A stretch of DNA of 64,000 nucleotides, from assembly GCF_003258515.1 (NCBI RefSeq), contig NZ_QGEH01000001.1:1302001-1366000 (forward strand), in the 5' to 3' direction. The stretch comes from Marinobacter bohaiensis (GTDB lineage Bacteria; Pseudomonadota; Gammaproteobacteria; Pseudomonadales; Oleiphilaceae). Made by a program: the position numbers and the translations under genes. Positions 35,012-44,296 of this stretch are shown here, piece after piece. A model generated the notes under the pieces. That model ran no database searches. It was not told the DNA's origin and saw only the letters and a program-made list of their open reading frames with translations. Numbering within the stretch: the first letter of the stretch is position 1; each line of letters opens with the position of its first letter.

Positions 35012-37432
35012 CTAGCCGGGAATCACGCCGACGCGCAGCGCCGTCGTATCGGGAGGCTCTTGCAGCAAATCCGTCAACGGGCGTGGTCGATGCAGCCCGA
35101 AGCCCTGCAGGTAATTGACGCCCAGGCGCTCCAGGTTGGCACGCACCGCCTCCGTTTCCACGAACTCGGCGATGGTCTGCATACCCAGTGTGTGTCCGAT
35201 CTCGTGGATCGCCCGGACGATGGCCCGGTCGGTTGGCCGGTCGCCGATGTGGCGCACGAAGCTGCCGTCGATCTTGAGAAAGTCCACCGACAGCAGGCTG
35301 AGGTAGCTGAAAGAGGAGACGCCGGTGCCGAAATCGTCCAGCGCGAAGGTGCATCCCAGCCCGGCCAGGCGCTGCATGAAATCCTGCACGTCCGAGAGAT
35401 TCTGGGCGGCCGCCGTTTCAGTGATCTCGAAGCAGAGCTTGTGGGCCGGCACCCGGGACTGTTCGATCTGCGCCACCACGAAACCGGTGAAATCCGGCTG
35501 GTCGAAGGAGCGACCCGAGAGGTTGATGTGGCAGGCCTCGAGTTGCGTCAGGTGATCGGGATGGCGGGCCAGGGTGCTGAGCACCTCGGTAACGACCCAG
35601 CGATCCAGCTTGTTGATGATGCCGAAGCGCTCCGCCGCCGGCAGGAACGCCGAGGGCGGTATTGGCTGTCCTTCCTCGCCGGTGAGCCGGATCAGAACCT
35701 CATAGCGCAGCCCCGGCCTCGCGCCGCTTGAGGGCACAATCAGTTGCGCGTCCAGGTGGAAGCGATTCTCCAGCAGGGCCGTCTGGATGCGGTTGAGCCA
35801 GGCCATTTCCCCCTGCTGGCGGTGCAGCTGCTGGTCGTCCTCCGCGGACAGGTAGACCCTGTTGCGGCCGCCCTCCTTGGCCATGTAACAGGCGATATCC
35901 ACCGCGCGCAGCAGGCCACTGATGTCCGGTGCCTGGGCGCTGACTGGTACCACACCGATACTGGCGCCGATGGAATGGCTTTTCCCTTCCCAGGTGAAGA
36001 CGATGTCCTCCAGCGCCGCGCGCAGCTTTTCCGCAATCCCCGAGGCGGTTTCCAGGTCGCAGTCCTCCAGGATCAGGCCGAATTCGTCGCCCCCCAGCCG
36101 GGCCAGCACGTCGCGCTCACGAACGGAGTCGGCGGCCAGCCGCGACACCTGGCGCAGCAGTTCGTCGCCGGCGCCGTGCCCGGAGGTGTCGTTGACCACT
36201 TTGAACTGGTCCAGGTCGATAAAACACAGGGCGTGCTGGCCGCCCTCGGCACGGGTCTGACCCAGCATGGCCGCCAGCCGGTGCTCGAACTCGCGTCGGT
36301 TGAGCAGGCCGGTGAGTTCGTCGTGGGTGGCCTGGTAACTGAGTTTCATGGCCATGCGGCGCGATTCGGAAATGTCCTCAAGCATGACCACGAAATACCC
36401 CGGCCCTTGTTGTCCCTCCTGCATCCGGGACACGGTCAGGCGCGCCCACAACAGATCACCGCCGGTTTTCTGCAGCCGCTGCTCCACCGTGTAGCTGGCG
36501 GTGTGGCCAGTGAGCAGGTCGCGCCGGGACGATTCACTCAGTAGCCGGTCCTCGGGGTGGATCAGGTCTTCCAGGCGATGGCTCCGGAGTGAGTCCACCG
36601 GACGCCCGAGGATCTCCGCGGCTGCCTGGTTGGCGTCCAGCATCCGGCCGTCGGCGCCGACCTGGAGGATGCCAACCGCCGTCTGCTCAAAGATGGCCCG
36701 GAATTTCTGGTCGCTGCTGCGCAGCAGGAAGGTCAGGCGATTGGCCAGCAACCAGGCGAGAACCGCCAGCAGGGCGAGGAACACGATACTGGCGATCGAC
36801 AGAACCTGGGTGGCCCAGCGCGCGGCCTCGCCCATGGCGCTCCGGAAGCGATGCGCATACACACTGAGCTGGTCGTTGACCTGCGATAGCCGGTCTCGCA
36901 GCGCCAGCAGGCGCATCCGGTCCGGTGAGGCGCTGCGCCTTTCCTCGGCCAGGGCAAGACTGATATCGCGCAGCTCGGTCAGGTACGGGTCGGTATCCCG
37001 CCAGGCCTGGATGGCGCGCTCGAATGGTGCCAGGCCGCCAAAGTAGCGGAACAGCCAGATCATCCCCGCGATGTCGTCGGGATGGTTGTCTCCCTGCAGC
37101 AGGCCGGCCCGGGCTGCCTCCCGGTCCAGCTCGCGGGCTTCCATGGCCTGGCGGGCGGCCATGTCACCCAGTGGAATCCGCAGCCATTGATGGCCTGCGT
37201 CCAGTTCGGCCTCTTCGCCGGTGGCGGCGTAGGCGTCAAGATGGATACCGGCGGTCAGGTGAGCGCGGGACCAGATGCTCTCGCCACCCACATAGGCGGT
37301 GATGGCTGACTGGATCTGGACCACGGATACCGTGAACCCGGCCGCGACGAGCACCAGTACGATCAGACCGGACACCAGGGCCGCGGTTTTCAGACGGTGT
37401 TGTCGGGAGGAGGGGGCTGCGCTCCCTGCCAT
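35012..37432 (-). CDS. PAS-GGDEF-EAL c-di-GMP signalling protein
   Basis: 806 residues from the ATG at 37432, with AAGGAGG 6 bases upstream. Two helices (about residues 15-40 and 220-245) flank a periplasmic sensor. A PAS domain (about 255-375) follows, then GGDEF (about 385-545) and EAL (about 555-800). The cyclase motif RLGGDEF is intact, with RERD five residues before it as an inhibitory I-site. The EAL signature reads EVL (RYEVLIRL), with the other catalytic residues kept: INLS, EITE, DDFGTG, LKIDG. Both making and breaking c-di-GMP are therefore possible. It is convergent with the chaperone-like gene, 9 bp apart. Confidence 0.93.
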   Translation of the reverse strand: MAGSAAPSSRQHRLKTAALVSGLIVLVLVAAGFTVSVVQIQSAITAYVGGESIWSRAHLTAGIHLDAYAATGEEAELDAGHQWLRIPLGDMAARQAMEARELDREAARAGLLQGDNHPDDIAGMIWLFRYFGGLAPFERAIQAWRDTDPYLTELRDISLALAEERRSASPDRMRLLALRDRLSQVNDQLSVYAHRFRSAMGEAARWATQVLSIASIVFLALLAVLAWLLANRLTFLLRSSDQKFRAIFEQTAVGILQVGADGRMLDANQAAAEILGRPVDSLRSHRLEDLIHPEDRLLSESSRRDLLTGHTASYTVEQRLQKTGGDLLWARLTVSRMQEGQQGPGYFVVMLEDISESRRMAMKLSYQATHDELTGLLNRREFEHRLAAMLGQTRAEGGQHALCFIDLDQFKVVNDTSGHGAGDELLRQVSRLAADSVRERDVLARLGGDEFGLILEDCDLETASGIAEKLRAALEDIVFTWEGKSHSIGASIGVVPVSAQAPDISGLLRAVDIACYMAKEGGRNRVYLSAEDDQQLHRQQGEMAWLNRIQTALLENRFHLDAQLIVPSSGARPGLRYEVLIRLTGEEGQPIPPSAFLPAAERFGIINKLDRWVVTEVLSTLARHPDHLTQLEACHINLSGRSFDQPDFTGFVVAQIEQSRVPAHKLCFEITETAAAQNLSDVQDFMQRLAGLGCTFALDDFGTGVSSFSYLSLLSVDFLKIDGSFVRHIGDRPTDRAIVRAIHEIGHTLGMQTIAEFVETEAVRANLERLGVNYLQGFGLHRPRPLTDLLQEPPDTTALRVGVIPG

Positions 37433-37700
37433 GAAAGCCTCCTTGCAGGCAATGGCGCTGATGGCGTCCTTTGTACCGGCACTGGACTCCGCCGGAGGAC
37501 GAACGAAGTTGCTGTGACGTCGCGCCTCGGGGGAGCGACACGGCGGGTCGTGTACCCGGGACCGTTCAGCCACTCCCTACTACAACCATAGCTGGAATGC
37601 GCCCCATTGCAGGCGGCTTGACAAAAATTGACAGGCGGCGCGATGGTAGGGGACGCGACGCCGATGGTGCGACGCTCAAGACATTGCGGAGGTCATGGAT

Positions 37701-37967
37701 ATGGCAGGTGGATGGACGCGGGATGGCGCCGTTCAGGATCAGATCGACAGCACCGTCGACGATGCCCTGCAACGTGCCCGCAGCGAATTGCCCCAGGGCG
37801 AGAGCAGCAAGTTCTGCGAGGAGTGCGATGCCCTTATTCCCAGGGCGCGTCGCGAAGCCCTGCCCGGGGTGAAACTGTGCGTGAGCTGCCAGGCCGAGCA
37901 CGACCGTGAACAGACGTCGTTCAGCGGCTACAACCGCCGTGGCAGCAAGGACAGTCAGCTGCGCTGA
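37701..37967 (+). CDS. DksA/TraR-type C4 zinc-finger protein
   Basis: 88 residues. The ATG at 37701 is chosen because GGAGG lies 8 bases upstream; an in-frame ATG at 37695 is too close to it. Zinc ligands are FCEECDALIP at about residue 37-46 and KLCVSCQAEHD near 59-69. The N-terminus MAGGWTRDGAVQDQID is typical of short YbiI/TraR-like members. Such proteins may bind the secondary channel of RNA polymerase like DksA, though short ones are mostly untested. The stop codon lies inside an 18-bp tandem repeat. Confidence 0.85.
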   Translation: MAGGWTRDGAVQDQIDSTVDDALQRARSELPQGESSKFCEECDALIPRARREALPGVKLCVSCQAEHDREQTSFSGYNRRGSKDSQLR

Positions 37968-38008
37968 GGGCTGACATTACCCTGAGGGCTGATATTGCGC
38001 TGAGGGCT
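37964..38008. repeat. 18-bp tandem repeat spanning a stop codon
   Basis: Units of 18 bp starting CTGAGGGCTGAYATT: 37964-37981, 37982-37999 and a partial third from 38000. The TGA of the TraR-like gene (37965-37967) is in the first unit. Since 18 is a multiple of 3, the next units add two further in-frame TGA codons. The repeat ends at the stop of the convergent patatin gene. Confidence 0.8.
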
Positions 38009-38955
38009 CAACGGGCGGCTGGTCGCTCCTCCGGCCGGGAGACGCCGCCCGCCGGCAGATCCGGGGTGTCCGGCGAAGCATCGGCCTGGCTGCCCAGCGG
38101 TACGCCGAGATAGCGCCGGGCGGCGCGCACACCCTGCTGGTAGCCGGTTTCCAGCTTTTCGGCATCGGTGGTCAGCCTGCCTACCGGAAAGTCCTCGGGC
38201 GGGGCGACCACGCGGACCCGACAGCCGTCCGGCGGCGATTCGATGAAGTCCAGGGTGGCGTTGTAGCGCGCGGCGCGGGACACCACCGCCTGGTACAGCG
38301 CCGGATGCTCGCGGAACAGCGGGCGCATCAGCGCGGGGAAGCGGGACGGCTGCTTGCGGAACCCCTGTGGCCGGGACAGCACCACGGTGATGTCCCGAGC
38401 GCCTTGCTCATAGGCCCACTCCACCGGAATGGAATCGGCAATGCCGCCGTCGGTCATGGGCAGACCGTCCACTTCCGGGAACGTCCGGTAAGCCACCGGG
38501 ATGGAGCAGGAGGCGGTGAACACGTCGTGCAGGTTATCGGCGTCGATCCGGTAATAGCGCGGTGTGCCGGTCTCGATGGCGGTGGTGCCCACCCACAGCG
38601 GAATACCCTGGCTGAGGTAGCGCTCGAAGTTGAGCGCCACATCGCGGTAGGACTGGTGCCATAACCAGCCCACATCGCACAGGTGCCCGCCGCGCAGGAA
38701 ACGGCGCCAGTTGATGAATTCCGGGCGGCAGGCGTGGCCGGTGATGACCGTGTGGTTGCGGCCGTAGTCGCCGGCCAGGTAGCCGATCAGGTTGGTGGAG
38801 CCGGCGGACACCCCGACGGTGAAGTCGAAATCCATGAAATTCTCGGCCAGGAAGGCGTCGAGCACCCCCGCGGCGAAGATGCCGCGCATAGCGCCTCCTT
38901 CGACCACCAGGGCCGACGGCGCTGTGGTATTTCCCTCACCCGATACGACTTCCAT
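38008..38955 (-). CDS. patatin-like phospholipase
   Basis: 315 residues. The oxyanion region VVEGGAMRGIFAAGVLDAF (about 17-35), the nucleophile elbow GVSAGS (Ser near residue 51) and the catalytic Asp in TDGGIADSIP (about residue 168) are all present. The layout resembles YjjU/RssA-type bacterial patatins, which are cytoplasmic acyl hydrolases acting on phospholipids or related esters. The tail of about 35 residues is Pro/Ala/Asp-rich and probably disordered. It is divergent from nothing close; the next gene upstream (apyrase) ends 157 bp away on the same strand. Confidence 0.9.
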   Translation of the reverse strand: MEVVSGEGNTTAPSALVVEGGAMRGIFAAGVLDAFLAENFMDFDFTVGVSAGSTNLIGYLAGDYGRNHTVITGHACRPEFINWRRFLRGGHLCDVGWLWHQSYRDVALNFERYLSQGIPLWVGTTAIETGTPRYYRIDADNLHDVFTASCSIPVAYRTFPEVDGLPMTDGGIADSIPVEWAYEQGARDITVVLSRPQGFRKQPSRFPALMRPLFREHPALYQAVVSRAARYNATLDFIESPPDGCRVRVVAPPEDFPVGRLTTDAEKLETGYQQGVRAARRYLGVPLGSQADASPDTPDLPAGGVSRPEERPAAR

Positions 38956-39112
38956 GCGCGTTCCTCCGCCACCTGTGAACTGTCACGGATATGCTATTCA
39001 TATGACGATGCACGAGAAAATCGGCTATGGCTATGGGTGCGATGCATTCGAGCGCATGTCGCTTGTCACAGGTCAACTGATTGCCAAGGCGGAATGAAAG
39101 ACGGAAGGGGCA

Positions 39113-40072
39113 CTACAGAATTTCGACACCTTCACACTTGTAGGCTCCGATCAAGGTATCCTCCTGCAACACGCGACCGTCCAGGTCAAAGCTGAACAGG
39201 TAGGTCTCGGTCCGGTCGCCGATTTCCACGCTCTTCAGCCCGATGCACTCGTTGGGTCGCCCCGGCACCAGCTTGATCGAGGATACGCCCCGCTCGGGCA
39301 CACGCTCGCCGACCGTTAGGGTGCGGATATCGGTGAAGTCTTCGTCGGCAATCACCAGCGTGTTGCCGCCCTTGGTACGCTCGTCGACCGGCTCGTCGAA
39401 GGGCTCGGAAGAAATCTTGCGGGGGAAGAACAGCCATTGCCGACGCTCGGGATGCCATTCCGCCGCTTCGTGGATCACGTAGCCGTCCGGGCCGACACCC
39501 AGTGCCTCGCGCATCCGTTGGTAGCGGTCCTGCCAGTCTATGCTGCGCAGCCGGTAATCCCGGTCCAGCAGCTTGATCCAGGACTCCTGCGGATTCTTGC
39601 CGTGGCTGCCCACCACCAGCTGGTCGCCCCGCAGGGTCGCCCACTCGCTCTTGAACCCCTTGAAGCGTTCGTCGCCGCTACCGGTCATCAGGATCTGGCG
39701 CGGGATGAGCTGGTTTTCGTGGCGGATTTCACACACCAGGCCGGTACGGTCGTCGAAGGTGAGCAAGCGCTTGCCGAACATCACCAACTCGGAAAACTCG
39801 GCACCGCGCCCGCCCTCGGCGATCAGGCTGATCAGGTGATGCTCGCCGCCCTGGTCGGCGGGAATGTCCTCGAAGGTGTAGCGCACCTGGCCGGCGCCGG
39901 TTTCGCTGCGGTACAGACGGTCGTAGCGCAGGGTGGAGCGCCAGGCGGTCTGGCCGTCTTCCAGCTCCACCTGGGAGGCGTGATCCTCGTCGGTAATGAT
40001 CGCCAGGGTGTACTGAGTGGTTTCCGGGGTGTAGCGGCGGTAGCGTTGCTGGTCGGCGGGAAGCGCGGTCAT
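39113..40072 (-). CDS. apyrase, CANT1/SCAN (PF06079) family
   Basis: 319 residues. The whole protein follows the order of animal calcium-activated nucleotidase (CANT1) and insect salivary apyrase: LAIITDEDHASQ at the N-terminus, GRGAEFSELVMF, LLTFDDRTGLVCEI, FKSEWATLRGDQLVVG, GYVIHEAAEWHPERRQWLFFP, VSSIKLVPG, LKSVEIGDRTETYLFSFDLDGR and YKCEGVEIL. CANT1 enzymes hydrolyse nucleoside di- and triphosphates with Ca2+ in a five-bladed propeller. Animal enzymes are secretory, but no signal peptide is visible here. A calcium exchanger gene precedes it on the same strand, with 86 bp between. Confidence 0.85.
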   Translation of the reverse strand: MTALPADQQRYRRYTPETTQYTLAIITDEDHASQVELEDGQTAWRSTLRYDRLYRSETGAGQVRYTFEDIPADQGGEHHLISLIAEGGRGAEFSELVMFGKRLLTFDDRTGLVCEIRHENQLIPRQILMTGSGDERFKGFKSEWATLRGDQLVVGSHGKNPQESWIKLLDRDYRLRSIDWQDRYQRMREALGVGPDGYVIHEAAEWHPERRQWLFFPRKISSEPFDEPVDERTKGGNTLVIADEDFTDIRTLTVGERVPERGVSSIKLVPGRPNECIGLKSVEIGDRTETYLFSFDLDGRVLQEDTLIGAYKCEGVEIL

Positions 40073-40158
40073 GGCGGCTGTTTCCTCCTGGTTGCGGCTA
40101 CTGGAGAAGCAGGAATCACCCTGACCCAGGCGCTACCGGGCGTCAAATTAAGCCGTAT

Positions 40159-41196
40159 TCACGCGGCGCCGGTCGCCGGCGGCAGGCTGGGAACCCAGTC
40201 GATGAGCCCAAAACACTCGGCGCTGATCCACACCACAAAGGCGGCATAGAACACCAGCAGGCCCACCGACTCAGCACGGGACAGCACCATGTGCGTGCGC
40301 ATCATCAGGAACAGCAGAATGGTGGCGGCGGTGAGAATGGCTAGCATCGGCGCGGCGACGGAGAAATTGACCACTGTGGCACCGGCGATCAGAACGCCTG
40401 CGGGAATACACACCAGCAGGTCGAAGGTGTTGCTGCCCAGTACGTTGGCAATGCTGGTGATCCCGCGGCCGTCGCGGGCCGCGCGGACCGATACAAAGGC
40501 GTCCGGAATCGAGGTGCCGGCCGCCACCACGGTGATGCCCCACAGGAAACTGGGGGTGTCGAAAATCTCGCCGAACTGGATGGCGGCCCGCACCAGCGCT
40601 TCCACGCCGGCCACGATCACGATCAGCGAAACGCCCAACCGCAGCCACTCGCGGCCCGGCGCGATGCCTTCGATGTCTGAGGGCTGGGACTGATCCAGCG
40701 TGTCCTGGTACTGCACGAAGATGTACAGCAGGTACAGCCCGACCGGCATCAGCGCCAGCCAGCGGGTCATCTCGCCCCGGATCGCTTCGCCGTCTTCGAC
40801 CGGGTGGTAGATGGCGGCGAACGCGAACGTCAGGGTCAGCACCGCCACGGCGATCATGTAGAACTGGGCTTCCTTGTACACCAGATCCCGATTGGCGCGC
40901 AGCTGCTTGCGGGTGCTCAGGCCCGCTGCGGCGGGAATGATCAGGATGTTGAACAGCGCCGAGCCAACGATGGCCGCCACCCCCAGCTCGAACTCCCCGT
41001 GGACCAGGGTGGAGATGACCGTGGTGGACAGCTCCGGAAAGCTGGACCCGATCGCCACGACCACCGCTCCCTGCACGATGTCCGGCAGCGCGTAATAGGC
41101 CGCCAGCCGTGCGCTGGCGGTTTCCAGCAGGCCGCTGCCTTTCCAGATGACCGCGGTGCCGACGAGGGCGACCAGGGCCCAGATGAGGGTGTCCAT
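40159..41196 (-). CDS. Na+/Ca2+ exchanger family (CaCA) membrane protein
   Basis: 345 residues with about ten helices. The two alpha-repeats are clear: VVVAIGSSFPELSTTV with GSALFNILI in the first half, and ITVVAAGTSIPDAFVSVRAA with NVLGSNTFDLLV in the second. The conserved acidic residues of the repeats (Glu in SSFPELS, Asp in TSIPDA) are kept. YrbG-like members exchange Ca2+ for Na+ or H+ across the inner membrane. The apyrase-type nucleotidase gene follows on the same strand. Confidence 0.9.
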   Translation of the reverse strand: MDTLIWALVALVGTAVIWKGSGLLETASARLAAYYALPDIVQGAVVVAIGSSFPELSTTVISTLVHGEFELGVAAIVGSALFNILIIPAAAGLSTRKQLRANRDLVYKEAQFYMIAVAVLTLTFAFAAIYHPVEDGEAIRGEMTRWLALMPVGLYLLYIFVQYQDTLDQSQPSDIEGIAPGREWLRLGVSLIVIVAGVEALVRAAIQFGEIFDTPSFLWGITVVAAGTSIPDAFVSVRAARDGRGITSIANVLGSNTFDLLVCIPAGVLIAGATVVNFSVAAPMLAILTAATILLFLMMRTHMVLSRAESVGLLVFYAAFVVWISAECFGLIDWVPSLPPATGAA

Positions 41197-41359
41197 GGGC
41201 TGTCCTTAACCGGTGGAACGGAGTGCATCAGGCTGCCTGATGGCGACCGCGCGCCGCAAGGCCCGACCCTGGCTGTCCGGGTTACGATAGGGATAGAAAA
41301 GGACCGAACGGCACCACGGGGCAACAGAACGGCGACCCGCCGAACGGGCCGCCGCCGGC

Positions 41360-42088
41360 TCAGGTGACGGACTGGATGAATGCAGACAACTCGGGCGTCC
41401 CGGGCGCCGTGAACAGGTCCCTGGGATCACCGGACTCGTGCACCCGGCCTTCGTGCATGAACACCAGCTTGTCGCTCACATCCCGGGCGAAGCGCATTTC
41501 GTGGGTCACCATGATCAGTGTCATGCCCTCGTCGGCCAGCCTGCGGACCACGTTCAGCACCTCGTTGACCAGCTCCGGATCCAGCGCCGAGGTGATCTCG
41601 TCGCACAGCAGCACCTTGGGCGACATGGCCAGCGCCCGGGCAATGGCCACCCGCTGCTGCTGACCGCCGGAGAGCTGATCGGGAAACGCGTCGAAACGGT
41701 TCTCCAGGCCCACCTTGCCCAGGGCGTCCAGCGCCATCTGCCGGGCCTCCGCCTTGCTGATGCCCTTGACCACCTTGAGCGCTAGCATCACGTTCTCGCC
41801 GGCGGACAGGTGCGGAAACAGGTTGAACTGCTGGAACACCATGCCCACTTTCAGGCGCAGTTCGCGCAGATTCTTCTGGCCGGCCTCCAGGCCCACGCCG
41901 TCCACCCGGATGCTGCCGTCGTCAATCGCTTCCAGGCCGTTGATGGTGCGCAGCAGGGTGCTCTTGCCGGAGCCGCTGCGGCCGATGATGGTGACCACCT
42001 CGCCTTCGGTGACGTCCATGTCGATGCCTTTGAGCACGTGCAGGTCGCCGAAGTGCTTGTGGATTTCATTGAGGTTAACGAGTGACAT
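41360..42088 (-). CDS. amino-acid ABC transporter ATP-binding protein, GlnQ-like
   Basis: 242 residues from the ATG at 42088, with AAGGAG 6 bases upstream. Walker A GRSGSGKST at about residue 36-44, signature LSGGQQQRVAIARAL, Walker B KVLLCDEITSALDPE, and a switch His in VTHEM. It matches polar amino acid importers (GlnQ/HisP). It overlaps the upstream permease gene by 14 bp and ends the gntR-binding protein-permease-permease-ATPase operon. Confidence 0.93.
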   Translation of the reverse strand: MSLVNLNEIHKHFGDLHVLKGIDMDVTEGEVVTIIGRSGSGKSTLLRTINGLEAIDDGSIRVDGVGLEAGQKNLRELRLKVGMVFQQFNLFPHLSAGENVMLALKVVKGISKAEARQMALDALGKVGLENRFDAFPDQLSGGQQQRVAIARALAMSPKVLLCDEITSALDPELVNEVLNVVRRLADEGMTLIMVTHEMRFARDVSDKLVFMHEGRVHESGDPRDLFTAPGTPELSAFIQSVT

Positions 42089-42725
42089 GGAAAGCTCCTT
42101 CAAGGCGTCGGGCAAACAGCGACAGCGGCCAACAGAGGGCGAAATACCCCAGTGCGACCAGGCCATAGACCACGAATGGATCGAACGTGGCGTTGGCGAT
42201 CATGGTGCCGGTCTTGGTCAGTTCGGCGAATCCGATGATCGAGGCCACCGCCGTGCCTTTCACCACCTGGACGGAGAATCCCACCGTCGGCGGAATGGCA
42301 ATGCGCAGGGCCTGGGGCAGGATCACGTGGCGCATCTGCTCGCCGTAGCTGAAGGCCAGGCTGCCGGAGGCCTCCCACTGGCCGCGGGGAATCGACTCGA
42401 CGCAGCCGCGCCAGATCTCCGCCAGAAAGGCGCTGGTGAACAGCGTCAGGCCAAGCGCTGCCGCCACCCACGGGGACACGTCCAGCCCCAGCAGCGAGAT
42501 GCCGAAGAACAGCATGAACAGTTGCATCAGCAACGGCGTGCCCTGGAACAGTTCGATATAGCCTTTCGACAGGCTGCGCAGCAGCCAGTGGCTGCTGATG
42601 CGCGCGAACAGCACGAGCAGCCCCACAATGCCGCCCAGCACGAAGGCCAGCAGCGACAGCAGGACCGTCCACTGCAGGCCCGACCAGAGGCCGCGCAGCA
42701 TGTCGAGCAGGGTGAATTCGGTCAT
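42075..42725 (-). CDS. amino-acid ABC transporter permease (second)
   Basis: 216 residues with about five helices. The EAA-type cytoplasmic loop includes EASGSLAFSYGEQMRHVILPQALRIAIPP, as in GlnP/HisM-like permeases. It overlaps the first permease gene by 4 bp and the ATPase gene by 14 bp, so translation is coupled. Confidence 0.92.
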   Translation of the reverse strand: MTEFTLLDMLRGLWSGLQWTVLLSLLAFVLGGIVGLLVLFARISSHWLLRSLSKGYIELFQGTPLLMQLFMLFFGISLLGLDVSPWVAAALGLTLFTSAFLAEIWRGCVESIPRGQWEASGSLAFSYGEQMRHVILPQALRIAIPPTVGFSVQVVKGTAVASIIGFAELTKTGTMIANATFDPFVVYGLVALGYFALCWPLSLFARRLEGAFHVTR

Positions 42726-43408
42726 GCGCCAGCCCTCCCGGTGATCGGTCGGCGGGCAATCACGTAGCGCCCGAGCAGATTGAAAATCTGGCGGATGCCC
42801 AGCGCCATCAGGAAGTAGATGACGGTGGTGATGGCGTAGGTCTCAAAGGCGCGGAAATTCCGTGACTGGATGAAATTGGCCGCGAACGTTAGCTCTTCGG
42901 TCGCGATCTGCGAACACACGGCGGAACCCAGCATCACGATGATGACCTGGCTGCTGAGCGCTGGCCAGACCCGTTGCAGGGAAGGCCGCAGCACGACGTG
43001 GCGGAAGATCTGGAAGCGGTTCAGGGCGAGCGATTCGCCGGCCTCGATCTGGCCCCGGGTGGTCGCCTGGATGCCGGCCCGCACGATCTCCGTGGAATAG
43101 GCGCCCAGGTTGATCACCATCGCCAGCACGGCCGCCTCCCATTCACTCATGCGAACGCCCATCTGCGGCAAGCCGAAGAAGATGAAGAACAACTGCACCA
43201 GGAACGGGGTGTTGCGGATGACCTCGACGTACACCGTTGCGATCCAGTTGAAGGGGCGGATGCCCCACGCCCGGCACACCGCGCAGGCGATACCGAGCCC
43301 AATGCCCAGCACGCTACCGACGGCGGTCAGCGCCAGGGTAAACCCCGCGCCCTTGAGCAGCAGGTCGCTGTACTCAAGGGTCGCGGCAAAGTCGAATTCA
43401 TAAGCCAT
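42722..43408 (-). CDS. amino-acid ABC transporter permease (first)
   Basis: 228 residues, about five helices, with the HisM/GlnP family features VYVEVIRNTPFLVQLFFIFFGLPQ and the EAA loop EAGESLALNRFQIFRHVVLRPSLQRVWP. It starts 41 bp after the binding-protein gene. With the second permease it should form a heterodimeric importer. The substrate is unknown. Confidence 0.92.
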   Translation of the reverse strand: MAYEFDFAATLEYSDLLLKGAGFTLALTAVGSVLGIGLGIACAVCRAWGIRPFNWIATVYVEVIRNTPFLVQLFFIFFGLPQMGVRMSEWEAAVLAMVINLGAYSTEIVRAGIQATTRGQIEAGESLALNRFQIFRHVVLRPSLQRVWPALSSQVIIVMLGSAVCSQIATEELTFAANFIQSRNFRAFETYAITTVIYFLMALGIRQIFNLLGRYVIARRPITGRAGA

Positions 43409-43449
43409 AGTGAATCACGTGACGTTGCGTGGCTTGGTGCCGGTCCGGA

Positions 43450-44262
43450 TCAGAACGTTTCCGGCAGCGGCGCGTTGAGCCAGCGCTCGGAAATGTCGTT
43501 GAGACGGCCGTCGGCATGGGCGCCCTCGATGATCTCGTTCACCTTGGCGATCAGAGCGTCCTCGCCCTTGGCGACCCCCACGTAGCACGGCGAGTTCTTG
43601 ATCAGGAACTTGACCTCAAGGTCGCGGCCGGAGGTGCGCTCGCCAACGGCGGCGGCCACGACGTTACCGGTGGCAATCAGGTCGGACTGCCCGGACAGGA
43701 ACGCGGAGATGGTGGCGTTGTTGTCCTCAAAGCGCTTCAGGGTGGCGCTGTCCGGGGCGATCTTGGTCAGCTCCAGATCCTCGATGGAACCGCGAGTGAC
43801 TGCGATGACCTGATCCTGCAGATCGTCTGCGCCACTGACAGCCGCATCGGCCGGGCCGAAAACGCCGTTGAAGAACGGCGCGTACGGCTCGGAGAAGTCG
43901 ATGACCTTGGCGCGATCCGGGTTCTTGCCCAGGCTGGAGATCACCAGGTCCGCCTTGCCGGTGGTCAGGAAGGGGATGCGGTTGGCGCTGGTGACCGGAA
44001 TCAGTTCCACGTCCACGTCGAGGTCTTCCGCGATCAGCCTGGCCATATCGATGTCGTAGCCCTGGGGCTGCATGTCGGTGCCGATGCTGCCAAACGGTGG
44101 GAAATCCTGGGGCACCGCGACCTTGAGCACGCCGCGCTGCTGGATGTCGTCCAGGGTATTGGCGTGGGTGGTGACCGCGCCGAACGCGGCGCAAAGGGCG
44201 AGCAGCGGAGCCAGCAGCCGGTGGGCCCAGCGCTGTGAACGGTTGCGGGTGGTTGCTTTCAT
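43450..44262 (-). CDS. amino-acid ABC transporter substrate-binding protein
   Basis: 270 residues from the ATG at 44262. Signal peptide to about residue 34 (ends TTHA). The SBP_bac_3 domain (PF00497) reads VLKVAVPQDFPPFGSIG, GYDIDMARLIAEDL, NRIPFLTTGKADLVISSLGKNPDRAKVIDFSEPY and later GRLNDISERWLN. It is a periplasmic binding protein for a polar amino acid or similar molecule; ligand type cannot be read from sequence. It sits 34 bp after the gntR-type gene. Confidence 0.92.
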   Translation of the reverse strand: MKATTRNRSQRWAHRLLAPLLALCAAFGAVTTHANTLDDIQQRGVLKVAVPQDFPPFGSIGTDMQPQGYDIDMARLIAEDLDVDVELIPVTSANRIPFLTTGKADLVISSLGKNPDRAKVIDFSEPYAPFFNGVFGPADAAVSGADDLQDQVIAVTRGSIEDLELTKIAPDSATLKRFEDNNATISAFLSGQSDLIATGNVVAAAVGERTSGRDLEVKFLIKNSPCYVGVAKGEDALIAKVNEIIEGAHADGRLNDISERWLNAPLPETF

Positions 44263-44296
44263 CAGACAGTCCTCGATGGTTGGGTCGTATTGGAAC

